Assembly (NCBI RefSeq): GCF_000787575.1
Contig: NW_012236531.1
Coordinates: 395,396-459,395 of the forward strand
Direction of reading: 5' to 3'
DNA: 64,000 nucleotides
DNA from: Acytostelium subglobosum LB1
Lineage: Eukaryota; Evosea; Eumycetozoa; Acytosteliales; Acytosteliaceae
This document shows positions 9,065-19,007 of this stretch, one piece after another (position 1 is the stretch's first letter; every line of letters begins with the position of its first letter). The notes beneath the pieces were generated by a model that was given only the letters and a program-made list of their open reading frames with translations, was not told the origin of the DNA and ran no database searches. The translations under genes were made by a program, and so were the position numbers.

Positions 9065-11130
9065 TTAGATTTGGTCCACATGTCACTCGGACCCTGGGTC
9101 ACCACTCATCTCATTGGCATTGTACTCACTCTCTCCTACTTGAACACATACACTTATACATACTTCTGCTTTTACTCATACTAATATATCAATAATAAAC
9201 AACACATTGACATTATCACTCACCACTTTGTTCTGCCTTTTTGTCTCACTACTGCTGATGAGTTTGAGTTATGATATCAATCAATGAGTGAGTACTACTT
9301 GACTTCTAATTGCATCACCATCTGCTGCTTACTTACACTATCCTCTTCTCTTCTCTCTTCTCCTCTGCCTTCACCTTGACCTTGTGCCTTGAAGCCCGCT
9401 GTGTGGTCCTTGTCAAAGTCAGTGTTCACCACCTGTATCTCAATCACGTCCGCCGTGCTGCCATGTTGCAATGAATCTCTGTCACCATCTTGATAGACTG
9501 CCGTCTGCTTCCACGTTGACCATGAACCTTTGTCACCATCTTGACAGACGTCCGCCGTGCTGCCACAGCCATATTGACCACAGCCCAGAACCTCTGTCTC
9601 CAACTAGATTGACAGACGCCATGTGTCTGGAGCCTCTGCCTCAAACTTGACTGCCGCCGTGCTGTTGACCACAGCCATGAACCACTGCCGCTGATGCCCA
9701 GAGTGTACCTCTGCCAACAAGCTGCCTGACCACCCGCCGCCATGCTGTCTGACCACTTCCCCTAACCTCTGCCGCCATGTTGCCTGAGTTGACATCTGCT
9801 GCCTGAGTCCATGAACCTGTGTCTCCAACTAGATAGACGACCGCCATGCTGCCACGTTGACCAACGCCATTATGACTCGGCCATGCTGACCGCGACCTGT
9901 CCACAGCCCACTACCACTGGTGCATAGCTGCCTGACCACTGCCGCCATGCTGTCTGCCACAGCCATGTTGACCATAGCCCAGAACCTCTGTCTCCAACGA
10001 AACAGACGGCAGGACTCCACCATGCTGCCTTGAGTGACCTTAGCCCTGAACCTCTGTCCTCAATGAGTGAGTACTACCAATGATAGCACAGCTGCTCACC
10101 TATACTCTGCTTACTTACACCATTCTCTTCTCCCTTCTCTTCTGTCTTCCTTTGTGCCTTGAAGACCTCTGGGTAGTCCTTGTCAAGTTACTTTCTCCAA
10201 CTAGACAGACGGCCGCCTTTGTGACTCGGCCATGCTACCAAGTTGTCCACACCCCGAACCTCTGTCTCCATCTAGAATGAGGTCGCCNTGTGCCCTGACT
10301 GACCACAGCCCAGAACCTCTGTCTAGACAGCCCCATTGTGACTNTGCCATTCTGACCACCGCCATGCTGCCAGGTTGTCCAATGCCAAGCTGTCCACAGC
10401 CCAGAACCTCTGTCTCCAACTTGACTGACTGCCGACGTGCTGCCACGTGAACCACAGCCACGAACCTCTATCTCCATCTGTACAGTCGTCCACCATGTTG
10501 CCAAGTTGTCCAGAACCTNTGTCTCTGCTAGACTGAAGATGTCCTGAATGACCACGGCCTCCCATTCTGCACCGAGTCAACCTCTGTGGTCCGTCGCCGT
10601 GTTGCCAGACACGTTGATCACAGCCATGAACCAATGTCTCCAACTTGACTGACTGCCAGGCGTGCTCCCACGTTGACCAGCCCTGAACCTCTGACTCCAA
10701 CTAGACTGCCACTATGCTGCCACGTTGACCCGCCTCCATGCCAACAAGATGGGCCATCGTCGACAACCTCTGACTCCAACCAGACAGACAGCCGCGATGA
10801 CAAGTGCGCCGCCATGCTGCCAAGTTGTCCATCTCGAGTTGACCACAGTCCAGAACCTCTGTCTTCAACTAGAAAGACGCCACGCTGACAAGCGCACCGC
10901 CATGTTGCCATCAGATCATTGACAGACCACAGCCATCCTGCCAAGTTGACGAGTGTTTCCAAAGCATTAATAAACGATGAAGACAGGAGTTGTACAAGTG
11001 TGACTTGGAAGGAGAATAACAACAATTGGAAAGGTACAACTCAATGATGTCGCCTGGGCACGGTTGCTGCCCAACGGCTTTAAAAAAAATAAAGGCAGCA
11101 CTTGTGACAATGAGAAGAAACTCTCAAAGT
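9065..11130 (+). ncRNA. Putative spliced modular-repeat transcript, copy 2
   Basis: Same organisation as at 3490-5290: leader, intron-like segment 9288-9394, an array of about 57-nt modules, intron-like segment 10067-10164, a second array, and AATAAA at 10969. Modules have drifted (for example AACCTCTGCCGCCATGTTGCC types near 9760), but the CTCTGTCTCCAACT...GACAGACG core is still frequent. Three ambiguous bases (10288, 10344, 10519) lie in the array, as expected when short reads are assembled across tandem repeats. No consistent reading frame runs through the arrays on the plus strand. Confidence 0.4.
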
Positions 11131-11131
11131 C
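10961..11131. repeat. 171-bp nearly identical block, copy 2
   Basis: Partner of 5121-5291, with one mismatch. As in unit 1, it begins at the end of the module array, carries AATAAA and precedes a segment with TTGCTGCCATACCTGTCTCG. Confidence 0.85.
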
Positions 11132-11197
11132 AACAAAGTTGCTGCCATACCTGTCTCGACGATGCCCAAAGTCTAATAGCGACAGGTGTAGTCCCCA

Positions 11198-11290
11198 GGC
11201 CGTGCCCACCCCTCTTACATGGTGGGCCCACCCGTCCCTCTTGCATGACAGGCCGACCCATCCCTCTTGCATGATGGGCCACGGCCACCC
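11198..11290. repeat. Short minisatellite of about 31 nt, three copies
   Basis: Three imperfect tandem copies of CCC(A/G)TCCCTCTTGCATGA followed by (C/T)GGGCC. It is present in unit 2 only, between the 171-bp block and the CTGGCACGGCA segment. Confidence 0.7.
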
Positions 11291-11335
11291 CCTTGCGGAG
11301 ATGGCCAAATGGTGATGGGAGGAAATGTTAGTAGG

Positions 11336-11555
11336 ATTCGGTCCTGGAAAGGTCCACCTCGGCTTGGCCTGGCTTGGCTCGGCGGCATGGCTCACGGTCT
11401 GGCACGGCACTGGCACGGCACTGGATGACTTGGAGGGAATAGACCTCGCAACGACAGGTCATCGTGTGAATGAATCACAACGTCTCCACTGTGTCATCTG
11501 GGTAAGGGCGATGGATGTAGGACCTCTGATTGGTGGGTTGGTAACTCGACTTTGA

Positions 11556-11560
<5 letters not shown>
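11336..11560. repeat. CTGGCACGGCA segment and conserved 3' flank, copy 2
   Basis: Counterpart of 5755-6010. It is followed by a TTG trinucleotide run (11556-11596) that is much shorter in unit 1. Confidence 0.7.
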
Positions 11561-11595
<35 letters not shown>

Positions 11596-11697
11596 GATGT
11601 TGGTGGTTGATTGGTTTCAATCGCCAGCCGAGAGATATTTGGGTTTTACCCATCACTCATCTGCTTGATCGACGGCAAGATATAAATAGGTGAATAA

Positions 11698-12431
11698 CTA
11701 ATTGAAAAGGAGAGGGACCGGAGGAGAGAACACAGGCTCATCCACCTCATAATCTGGTGATGGTGGATATTGGTATCTAGGTAGTTGGTGGTGGCCAATG
11801 TCTGCTTGGGTGACTGGATGACTGGATGGAATCGTTGGATAAAGTTGGTCTCCAGGTCTTGGTCCGAGGTCGGAAGGTTGTTGATTGATTTCATTGTCTT
11901 GGATGAAAAGGACATGGACGAGGATGGTTAGTACTTGGTTTTACAGCAGACAGGCAGACATCACTCAATCATTGAATGAATGAGTTCATTTGATGTAAAC
12001 ATACGATTTGGTCCCATTTGATTTGGGGTGGATACTGGTTGCCTACTGGGGTAGACAGGCAACGATCGTAATATCCTGAGACAGATACAGTGAATGAGTT
12101 GGACATTACTATTCTCCTGGTTGAGAGGAGCGTATGGGACAGTATTCGCAATGACAAATGCGACATCAAGAGGAACCCTGCGTGAGAAACTGACTCCATC
12201 TTGATCCTTTCCAAATAAAATCTTTGGTCGCCTGTTGTCGAACAGTGGTTTGATTGGTTTGACGTATGGGAGTATGAGAAGTGTCGCGCCAATGTCAATG
12301 AAGACCTTGAACTTCCTGATGATCGTGCCTTTTTTGGTGGCCAGAAGCAAGGTCTTGGGAACTGTCGGGTCAAACAACAGTCTAAGGGGCTTGGCAGGTG
12401 GATAGAGTGATTGAATATAATTAAATTGCAT
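11698..12431 (-). CDS. Unknown two-exon protein, tandem paralogue B (208 aa)
   Basis: Exon 1 runs 12431 to 12005 and exon 2 11897 to 11698; the intron starts GTATGTTTAC and ends TCCAAG, in the same phase as the paralogue at 6111-6841. The protein begins MQFNYIQSLYPPAKPLRLLF and ends with YQYPPSPDYEVDEPVFSPPV and PLLFN. Compared with its paralogue it lacks the Asn run. Both copies keep open frames, splice sites and a nearly identical tail despite heavy divergence of the DNA around them, which points to selection on a protein. I do not recognise the family and see no secretion signal. Confidence 0.68.
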
Positions 12432-12599
12432 TGTAATAATAATAATAATAAAGTCGAGTTGAAGAAGGCGTAGTAGTGTTGGAAAACACTGTTTAAAGTG
12501 ATATTATTGTTATGTAGATAATAGTTTGGCAAAAGCCGAAGTAGAGAGTCTATAAATAATAATAATATGATTGATTGATATTGATTGATTGGATGGTTG

Positions 12600-12825
12600 G
12601 TGAGATAGAGAGTCAATGTTAGTATTATGAATTAGAATGATGATAGTATTATAGTAACATTGTAATAATGTTACATAAGTGTACATACATGTAATAGAGT
12701 TGATAAGGTAATGAATGATGTCAATGCCCACTTGTCCAAGGACATTCACCGCAATGAGAGAGTCTGTGAGTGGGTGAGCAGTGACATCCTCACACACACA
12801 CTCTCACACACTCACACACACTCAT
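12600..12825. repeat. Shared 5' flank, copy 3
   Basis: Third copy of the segment at 3205-3390 and 6990-7195, upstream of the gene that starts at 12431. It includes AACATTGTAATAATGTTACA, GTGTACATACATGTAATAGA and CTTGTCCAAGGACATTCACC. Confidence 0.75.
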
Positions 12826-12969
12826 AAACACACAATTTGAATTAAATATTTAAATATATATTTAATTAACAGATTGACCATTTAACGGTCCATTTGAATT
12901 TTTATCACTCAATACCATCTCAGTGTCATCACCAATGAAGTTCACGTTGATGAGCCTTGATTGAGGCCT
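12821..12969. repeat. Conserved AT-rich block, copy 2
   Basis: Partner of 7197-7345. It differs mainly by one extra TA in the TTTAAATATATA run and scattered single bases. Confidence 0.7.
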
Positions 12970-14660
12970 GAGAGAGCCCAACGATCGTTCAGAGTATACT
13001 CTGATGAATGAATGAATGAATGATGAGTCTGTTGTTGACACTGCTCTGTGATCTTGATGTGCTTGCATGTGATCGGTGGTGTACTATGCGCGTGTTGATG
13101 AGTGCCAAGTGGGCCATGATGATTGAATGAGTGCATCGCTTCACCTTCAATTGGATGTGATGCTCTATCTTGCTGCAACTGACTGATAGTCTGACCGCCT
13201 GGGTGAGTGTTGGTTCGATGGTCACTAGTGATGCATGTCCCTATGAACAAGATGAGCTCAAGTTGTCCAGGTAATAGATTGAGTGTACTGTTGTGGTAGA
13301 AGCGCAGTGAACGGCTCCTGAAGATGTTGCAGGTTGGACTAGACATCATTATCGAGATGTGATGCCCCAATAACGGTGATCATTGAGTCGAGCATGGTGG
13401 TCGAGTTGTTAAGACGAGTATCGAATGAGTTGGAGACGATGACAGCTTCTTGTCGAGGTTGTTCTCAGAAACGTCGATTGGGACTCGTGCACCGATATGA
13501 TGCTGGTGATGCGCTGCTCCAGCGGCCTCTGCAGTGTGCATCTGTGTTAAGCCACTGCAGTTGGGTGCAATGAGGATGAATGTGCTAGATCTTGCTGTGA
13601 CTGCATGATTGAGCGATCAATTCTGCCATGAGATTATCCCCTTTGCGATGGCTTCCTCACCACGATGATTGTGCATCTTGATGTTGGTGGTGCCATGGGC
13701 TTGGCGGACAACAGCGAGATTATCGTGAATGGCGGGCTGATGTGGGAGGTGAGCAGTCACCTGCCAAGGTGTTGAGTGATGAGATGAGAGTGTCAAAGAT
13801 GAGCTGTGTGAAACAATGTTGGTGATGAGTTGATTTCCCAATCGATGTCTCGCCATTGTTTTCTTTACATTACTGATGCTTGCAACTGATTGGTTATGGA
13901 AGTTGGCGGACCCCTCCTCTCCGTCGCCGGTGCTGTCAAACCTGACCATGTTGTTCAGTCTCCTTAAGGGCACTCCCTTATTTCAAATTGATGGTGAATG
14001 ACTCTCGACCACCAACGAGCTGTCTGTATGAATCCACTGCCTCACAGAGTGACCATACCAATCCCACTATCCAACTCGTTGACCACAGTGATCTCTTTGG
14101 ACGCTGCTTTTCATGGGAATGTGGCTGCCTTCTTGCCCTTCAACTCTCACCTCCTGAGGTGGGGGACTAGGCGAATTGTGAAAGACTTCCTCGGTGATGG
14201 GGACCTCGCCATGCTGCGTGTATCTTGGTTGAGACTGGTGACCACCGAGATTGTCACTGGATCCAGACAACCATCTGGTCGGTCCGATCACATGCATGAT
14301 GGGCTTGGCGCTTTGTCGATCGTCACGGGGCAGTGCTCCTCCTGTATCAAAGAAGAACGAGATCAGAGAAGACCAGCATAGCAGACTTGATTAGTTGAGC
14401 GGTAACGTCTGTCTGTCATCATGACAGCAAAAGTGTGATAGATGGATGGGATGGCCTTCTGGGATACAATCCGATTCGGTCATGTCATTGTTTGGGTACC
14501 CATTGCATTGAAATTGAATGTTTGATTATATATATATATTATAAATGCTGATGTTGTAGTATGAATGAATGAATGAATGAATGAATCAATTGATGAAATA
14601 ATGTAGTGTTTTAAAGATCAACTTAAATATCTTCCCCCACTGTTTGGAATGAACTTCCAT

Positions 14661-15440
14661 TCAACTTGATCATTTGAACTTCAAGTGTGGTTGGTAGTGT
14701 CAGTTATTGGGATTCGAATTTGAAATTGTCGCGGTAACCAGGATTGACAACGGCTGGGTTTCAAAATCCGTCAATGATGGTTGGTTGAATGGTGCGTGTG
14801 ACACTCATGGTGCGACATAGACAGCTATAAATACGAAGCACTTCTCTCTCATTGATTCATTCATTCTTCTCACTCTCTTACTTATACTTGTATACATACA
14901 TGTCCTGAACCTTTGTTACCTTACCTTGAGCTCACAGAAGTGCCGTGCTGTTGACCTCTGCCGCCATGCTGTCTGACCTCTGCCGCCTTGCTGTCTGACC
15001 TCTGCCGCCATGCTGTCTGACCCCTGCCGCCGTGCTGTCTAACCACTCCCGCATTGCTGCTGATCTCTGCCGCCACGCTGACTGACCTCGAACCTCTGCC
15101 GCCGCAGTCTTACCTCTGCATGTGCGGCCGTGCTTTCTGACCGCTGCCGACGTGCTGTCTGCTGACCTTTTGCCACCATGCTCTCTGACCTCTGCTATCG
15201 TGCCGTCGTGCTGTCTGACCGCTGCCCCGATCTCTGTCGCCATGCTGACCTCTGCTGTCGTGCCGCCGTGCTGTCTGACATCTGCTGTCGTGCCGCCATG
15301 CTGTCTCTGACCTCTGTCTCCAAGAGCCTTTGTCTCTCATCCTGCTACGAACCTCTGTCACCAGCTAGACTGTCTCCCTCAATGCTTGAGCTGCCGCTGA
15401 CCTCTGCCACGAAGCTCTGATCCTAATCCAATAAATTGAT
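14661..15440 (+). ncRNA. Putative modular-repeat transcript, partial unit 3
   Basis: The leader of units 1 and 2 recurs (GAATTTGAAATT, then TCAAAATCCGTCAATGATGG), followed by a clear TATAAATA, a pyrimidine-rich start region and an array, and ends with AATAAA at 15430. The array uses shortened modules of about 22 nt (GACCTCTGCCGCCATGCTGT plus CT) rather than 57 nt, and no intron-like spacer is present. The rest of the 5.6-kb unit, including a minus-strand paralogue, is missing; the methyltransferase gene follows. The first ATG after the TATA box is followed at once by a stop (ATG TCC TGA), which argues against translation from there. Confidence 0.4.
14826..14833 (+). promoter_or_regulatory. 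TATA-like box of the unit 3 repeat locus
   Basis: TATAAATA lies about 55 bp before the pyrimidine-rich stretch that leads into the array, and just downstream of the conserved leader. It is the best promoter-like signal of the three copies. Confidence 0.45.
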
Positions 15441-15589
15441 GTTGATGGCTCGCATGCCATGTCTACAAACAACTACTTTTATTATCTGATTGTTGATGTT
15501 TGATCGACTTGAATATGATTGATTCCTTGATTGATCAGTTACAGAAAGATAGCAGGTGTACAGTGTTGAAGTAATTAATGATCAACCAA

Positions 15590-16699
15590 TCAAGGTTTGT
15601 AGCTTTTGGTGAATCTTTGGAATGGCGTACATGGATCTTGGTAGACTGCCCCGGGCGTTCCATACATCTTTATCAGGTCCTTCTCGTATAATGTTGTCAG
15701 GCCGTTGGTAAAGCCAATGTTGGTAAGTAGTTCGTCTGGTCGTGGTGCTGGGATGAACACTTCTTCGGCCAGCTGCTGAAAGATATTCTTGCCAAAGTAG
15801 TTGGGAACAGTGCGATCAAACACTCCCGTGGTCTGTATGATCATGGCAGAGCCACTTGATGACATTGGTGATATGGTATTGAGCAGGTTGGCAGTGTGCT
15901 CTGGCTGCAAATACATTAACAGTCCCTCCAGAATCCATATTGATGGCTTGTCAGTTTGGAAACCTGATTCCTTGAGCTTGGATGTCCATGTATCGAGGTA
16001 CCTCAGGTCCTCTTTGATATCTACATTCTTTGCTTTTGATATTGGCTCGATTGCCAACATGGCAGACTCCATGACATGTCTCTTGTACTCTACCACCTCT
16101 GCGACATCTACCTCGAACACTGTGACACTGTGGTCTAGAGGCAACCTCTGAGCTCGAGTGTCCAGTCCAGAGCCAAGTATGACGACCTGTTTGATACCAT
16201 TCGAGACACCTTCGAGTACAAACTCATCAATCAATCTTGTCCTGCATGATACATGGTTTGAGATCATCTCATCAAAGAGCAGTGTCCAACCTTGCATGAT
16301 CTGAGCCTCTGATGTTGTGCTCGACTTGAAGAAGTGAGCAATCGAGTCTACACTAGACACATCAAGTCCACTTGATATCAAGCTCTGGTATAGGGGATCT
16401 TGGTCAACAGTTGGTTTGAACTTTGGCAATGTATGGAAGAACTCTGCCAAGATGTCTGGAGAGGATTCGTGACGAATGAAGAACAGTGCATATGGGTCGA
16501 TGATGGTCAGCCGGACATCACTACACAGGTCTACTGGGTTTGTATAACAATACTTGGCGTACTGTTTGACTAATGGCTGTTCATAAGGTTTATACAATGC
16601 ATCATTATTGAATGAAACCAACTTATTACTCAAGTATGTTCGAATTGCCGCGATGAGGACAGAGGTGCGCGCTACACTCTTTGATATAGTTGGAGCCAT
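15590..16699 (-). CDS. SAM-dependent methyltransferase, leucine carboxyl methyltransferase-like family (369 aa)
   Basis: Single-exon gene; the ATG at 16699 gives MAPTISKSVARTSVLIAAIR, and the open frame upstream is an AT-rich leader. The core VVILGSGLDTRAQRL (about residues 180-195) is the SAM-binding motif I of the PF04072 (LCM) family, followed by the acidic FEVDVAEVVEYK and later by IWILEGLLMYLQPE, a typical family motif. The N-terminal VARTSVLIAAIRTYLSNK is also usual for the bacterial-type members found in dictyostelids. Substrate unknown; true leucine carboxyl methyltransferase acts on PP2A, but these smaller paralogues may act elsewhere. A truncated copy lies directly upstream (16805-17131), so this is a small tandem family. 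Confidence 0.8.
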   Translation of the reverse strand: MAPTISKSVARTSVLIAAIRTYLSNKLVSFNNDALYKPYEQPLVKQYAKYCYTNPVDLCSDVRLTIIDPYALFFIRHESSPDILAEFFHTLPKFKPTVDQDPLYQSLISSGLDVSSVDSIAHFFKSSTTSEAQIMQGWTLLFDEMISNHVSCRTRLIDEFVLEGVSNGIKQVVILGSGLDTRAQRLPLDHSVTVFEVDVAEVVEYKRHVMESAMLAIEPISKAKNVDIKEDLRYLDTWTSKLKESGFQTDKPSIWILEGLLMYLQPEHTANLLNTISPMSSSGSAMIIQTTGVFDRTVPNYFGKNIFQQLAEEVFIPAPRPDELLTNIGFTNGLTTLYEKDLIKMYGTPGAVYQDPCTPFQRFTKSYKP

Positions 16700-16804
16700 T
16701 TCATTCAAGTTGCAAGGAGTTGGAAAGGATTGTATATGTATATTTATGTATGTATAATGAATGGATGAATGAATGAAATGAATGAGTGAAGTGATGATCA
16801 TTCT

Positions 16805-17131
16805 TCATGACCCCCATCTCATCACTTCCATCACACTCCATATATGGCAATATTTAATTGATGGCGAATCTACGATGCATGCCAACTTGGGGTCTTGCAC
16901 CGCCGTCTCACTCTCAAGGTAGAAAGGTGCGTACTGTTTGAGCATGGGTAGTTCATACTGTTTGAACATCGTCTGATCATTCAAGCCGACCAACTTGTTG
17001 GTCAACAGTGTCCTGATGGAGGCAACTGCAACCGATGTTCGAGCCACGCCAACAGAGATACTACTAACCTCAACCTTGTCAACAACCATTTCAAACGACA
17101 TTGACTCTGTATTCTTAAGTATTGACTCCAT
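16805..17131 (-). pseudogene. Truncated copy of the methyltransferase
   Basis: Its 108 codons match only the N-terminus of the neighbouring gene: VARTSVAVASIRTLLTNKLV against VARTSVLIAAIRTYLSNKLV, then FKQYELPMLKQYAPFY against YKPYEQPLVKQYAKYC. After about residue 90 the similarity ends, and the frame stops at the sequence MEVMRWGS. Motif I and everything beyond are missing, so it cannot bind SAM. It has its own ATG and lies about 100 bp upstream of the intact gene, as expected for a tandem copy that lost its 3' part. It might still be transcribed. Confidence 0.7.
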
Positions 17132-17328
17132 CCTGTTATTTATATGATATGGATTATTTGAATGATGTTTGATGAATGTATGTAGTTTCTGATTGTTTCC
17201 GAATTAGGACATGATCAGATATTTCCATTTTGGGCGCTCATTGGTATTCAACAACATTTTAGTTAATAATTATTCGTTTGTAACGTTTGGGTTGAATGGG
17301 GAATGGTTCCATTGGACCCTACCCTCGC

Positions 17329-18432
17329 TCAGAAGCCCATGACAAAGTCATACCAGAGTGATATGACGATGAGCCGCAGTGGGTTGTAGAGTAGACGTCC
17401 GACAATTCCTTGATTGACACTCTTGCGATAGATCCGTATTGCTTTGCGTGGGAACTCTAGTAATAGTTGTTCATCAATGCTTGACACTCTATTGATCAGC
17501 TCCACCTGCAGCTTGGTGAATGCATAGTCAAACGTTTGCATCTGTGTTTGGAATACCGATAGATGTTGTGTTGCCAACACGCCAACAGTGGCCGCCACTG
17601 CAATCGGGAGTGCCGGTGAACGGAACAGAAGGAACTCGACAACATACTTGCCGAATGCAATTGCCGTCGAGTCGCCAGCCTGTGGCAGTGTTATGCTCGT
17701 GTCGCTTGCATACATCTGCTGTTGGAAGTTGAATGCAAAGACGAAACAGACAGCAAAGAGCAAGTTGTATATCATCTCCATGACGAGCAGCATCGTTGCC
17801 TCCTTGAAATATTGATAGAATGTTGGTGGGACATGTGCAAACTCCTCTCTGATGCCAGACTCGACAATGTTGCTGCGATAGGCAACGGTAACCTTGTCGT
17901 CGCTGCCGTCACGCACACTGATGCCACCTCTGTCATCATTGAACTGATGCTTTATCTTTTGTTGTAATGCTCGATAGCTGATGAATGTAGAGACCGCAGT
18001 CAACAGGATGATGTTGATGAATAGTTGGATGTCGATGGTATGAGATTGCTGTGATCCACTGATGAATGTGCTTGAGCGAGTGCCAACAGCACTCCAATAT
18101 CTGTCGTCACCGACGAGGAATCGAATGACAAGTATGAGCATGGCATTGGCCACCAGTTCGACAACGAAGCCTCTTGCGAATACACTCCAACCAAACTCAT
18201 CAATGAAGCACTCCTCTGCTACACGTCTCTTCTTGACCACTGTATCACGTGATTGCAATCTCCACAGGAACGAGTAATATCTCTTTACAATCGGGTATGC
18301 CTGTCTTCTCATTCTCCACAATTCCAAAGGATATGTAGTGAATGTTGCAATCACAACTGCAACAGACAAAGCCCATAATGAATACAACAATGTATGTTGT
18401 TGTGTGAATGTTGAATCTGTTGTACTATCCAT
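17329..18432 (-). CDS. Multi-pass membrane protein, divergent mitochondrial carrier-like (367 aa)
   Basis: Single exon, start at 18432. Several hydrophobic stretches are visible: about residues 16-35 (LWALSVAVVIATFTTYPLEL), 90-108, 140-155, 215-235 and 265-290. The first ends in YPLELWRMRRQ, close to the mitochondrial carrier signature Px[DE]xx[KR], and is followed about 50 residues later by FGWSVFARGFVVELVANAML, which resembles the second helix of a carrier repeat (Gly-x-x-Gly-hydrophobic). A similar GIVGRLLYNPLRL lies near the C-terminus. The second and third Px[DE]xx[KR] signatures are not clear, so it would be a degenerate SLC25 member. A different membrane protein family is possible. Confidence 0.55.
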   Translation of the reverse strand: MDSTTDSTFTQQHTLLYSLWALSVAVVIATFTTYPLELWRMRRQAYPIVKRYYSFLWRLQSRDTVVKKRRVAEECFIDEFGWSVFARGFVVELVANAMLILVIRFLVGDDRYWSAVGTRSSTFISGSQQSHTIDIQLFINIILLTAVSTFISYRALQQKIKHQFNDDRGGISVRDGSDDKVTVAYRSNIVESGIREEFAHVPPTFYQYFKEATMLLVMEMIYNLLFAVCFVFAFNFQQQMYASDTSITLPQAGDSTAIAFGKYVVEFLLFRSPALPIAVAATVGVLATQHLSVFQTQMQTFDYAFTKLQVELINRVSSIDEQLLLEFPRKAIRIYRKSVNQGIVGRLLYNPLRLIVISLWYDFVMGF

Positions 18433-19007
18433 TACTACTAACTGATTTATGTTTATGATTGATTCATTGATTGATTGAATAGTTCAGTTCATGGACCCCT
18501 TTCTAGCAAATACGAATGACCAATGTTGACTATACATAATGAATGAAGTTCAAATGTTATTAGACATTGACACCATCAATCAATGTATGTTGAGCTGTGT
18601 TCAATAGGTCTAAGATGGTATCGCTATCACTATCGAGCGCGAATCACATTCCTATTTATTTGATCACTTCTGCCCACCCTTTTTAAGTGTACACATAATC
18701 TACATTTGGAACACGCAATGCTTCTTTTGAAGGTTACAAAATATCCAATTCTGGATTTGTACCCAATTACCTGAACAAACAAACCCCAAAATGTCAAGGG
18801 AAAGTCACTTAAAGGTTGCTTCCCTCACTCTTTCATTCATCATTGTACATACATACATATATAATTACATTGTTTATGTTAACAACAAGCACAAAGACAT
18901 ATTAATAATCATTCATCACCATTATAATCATTATTTATTTATTATTACTACTTAACTTACTTAAGTTATAACTTGTATATAGATATTTTAAGGACACAAA
19001 GTCAAAC
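18433..19007. other. Divergent intergenic region
   Basis: About 575 bp between divergent starts. AT-rich tracts and ACATACATACATA repeats lie near 18846-18862, and a TTATTTATTTATTATTA run near 18930-18948. No RNA gene or open frame I can support. Confidence 0.5.

Larger units (their letters stand above)
6842..9287. other. Long intergenic region of unit 1
   Basis: It holds the 5' flank of the gene at 6841 (repeat copy at 6990-7195), a conserved AT-rich block (7197-7345), a second partial copy of part of that block (7568-7660), and a poorly conserved stretch (7700-8960) whose counterpart in unit 2 is 13050-14640. The minus strand between 8050 and 8320 has an open stretch with the word TMARH that also occurs at the matching place in unit 2 (TMARHRLGN near 13850); this could be a relic of a lost gene. 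I see no gene I can support. From 8960 the leader of unit 2 begins. Confidence 0.5.
8961..14660. repeat. Tandem duplication unit 2
   Basis: Second complete copy of the unit, in the same order as unit 1: leader with GAATTTGAAATT and TTCAAAATGGT, repeat locus, 171-bp block, CTGGCACGGCA segment, minus-strand two-exon gene, 5' flank, AT-rich block, then a diverged tail. The repeat locus is longer here and has two intron-like spacers instead of three. Confidence 0.8.
12432..14660. other. Long intergenic region of unit 2
   Basis: It holds the 5' flank repeat (12600-12825), the AT-rich block (12821-12969) and a diverged tail matching 7350-8960. On the minus strand, open stretches at 13617-13973 and 14067-14297 share short words (TMARH) with unit 1 but lack a shared start, stop or splice pattern. 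I take these as relics of a decayed gene at best. Confidence 0.45.

Noticed and set aside
14067-14381. Open frames of 60-127 codons on both strands in the tail of unit 2
   Set aside because: The counterpart region of unit 1 does not keep the same frames, starts or stops.
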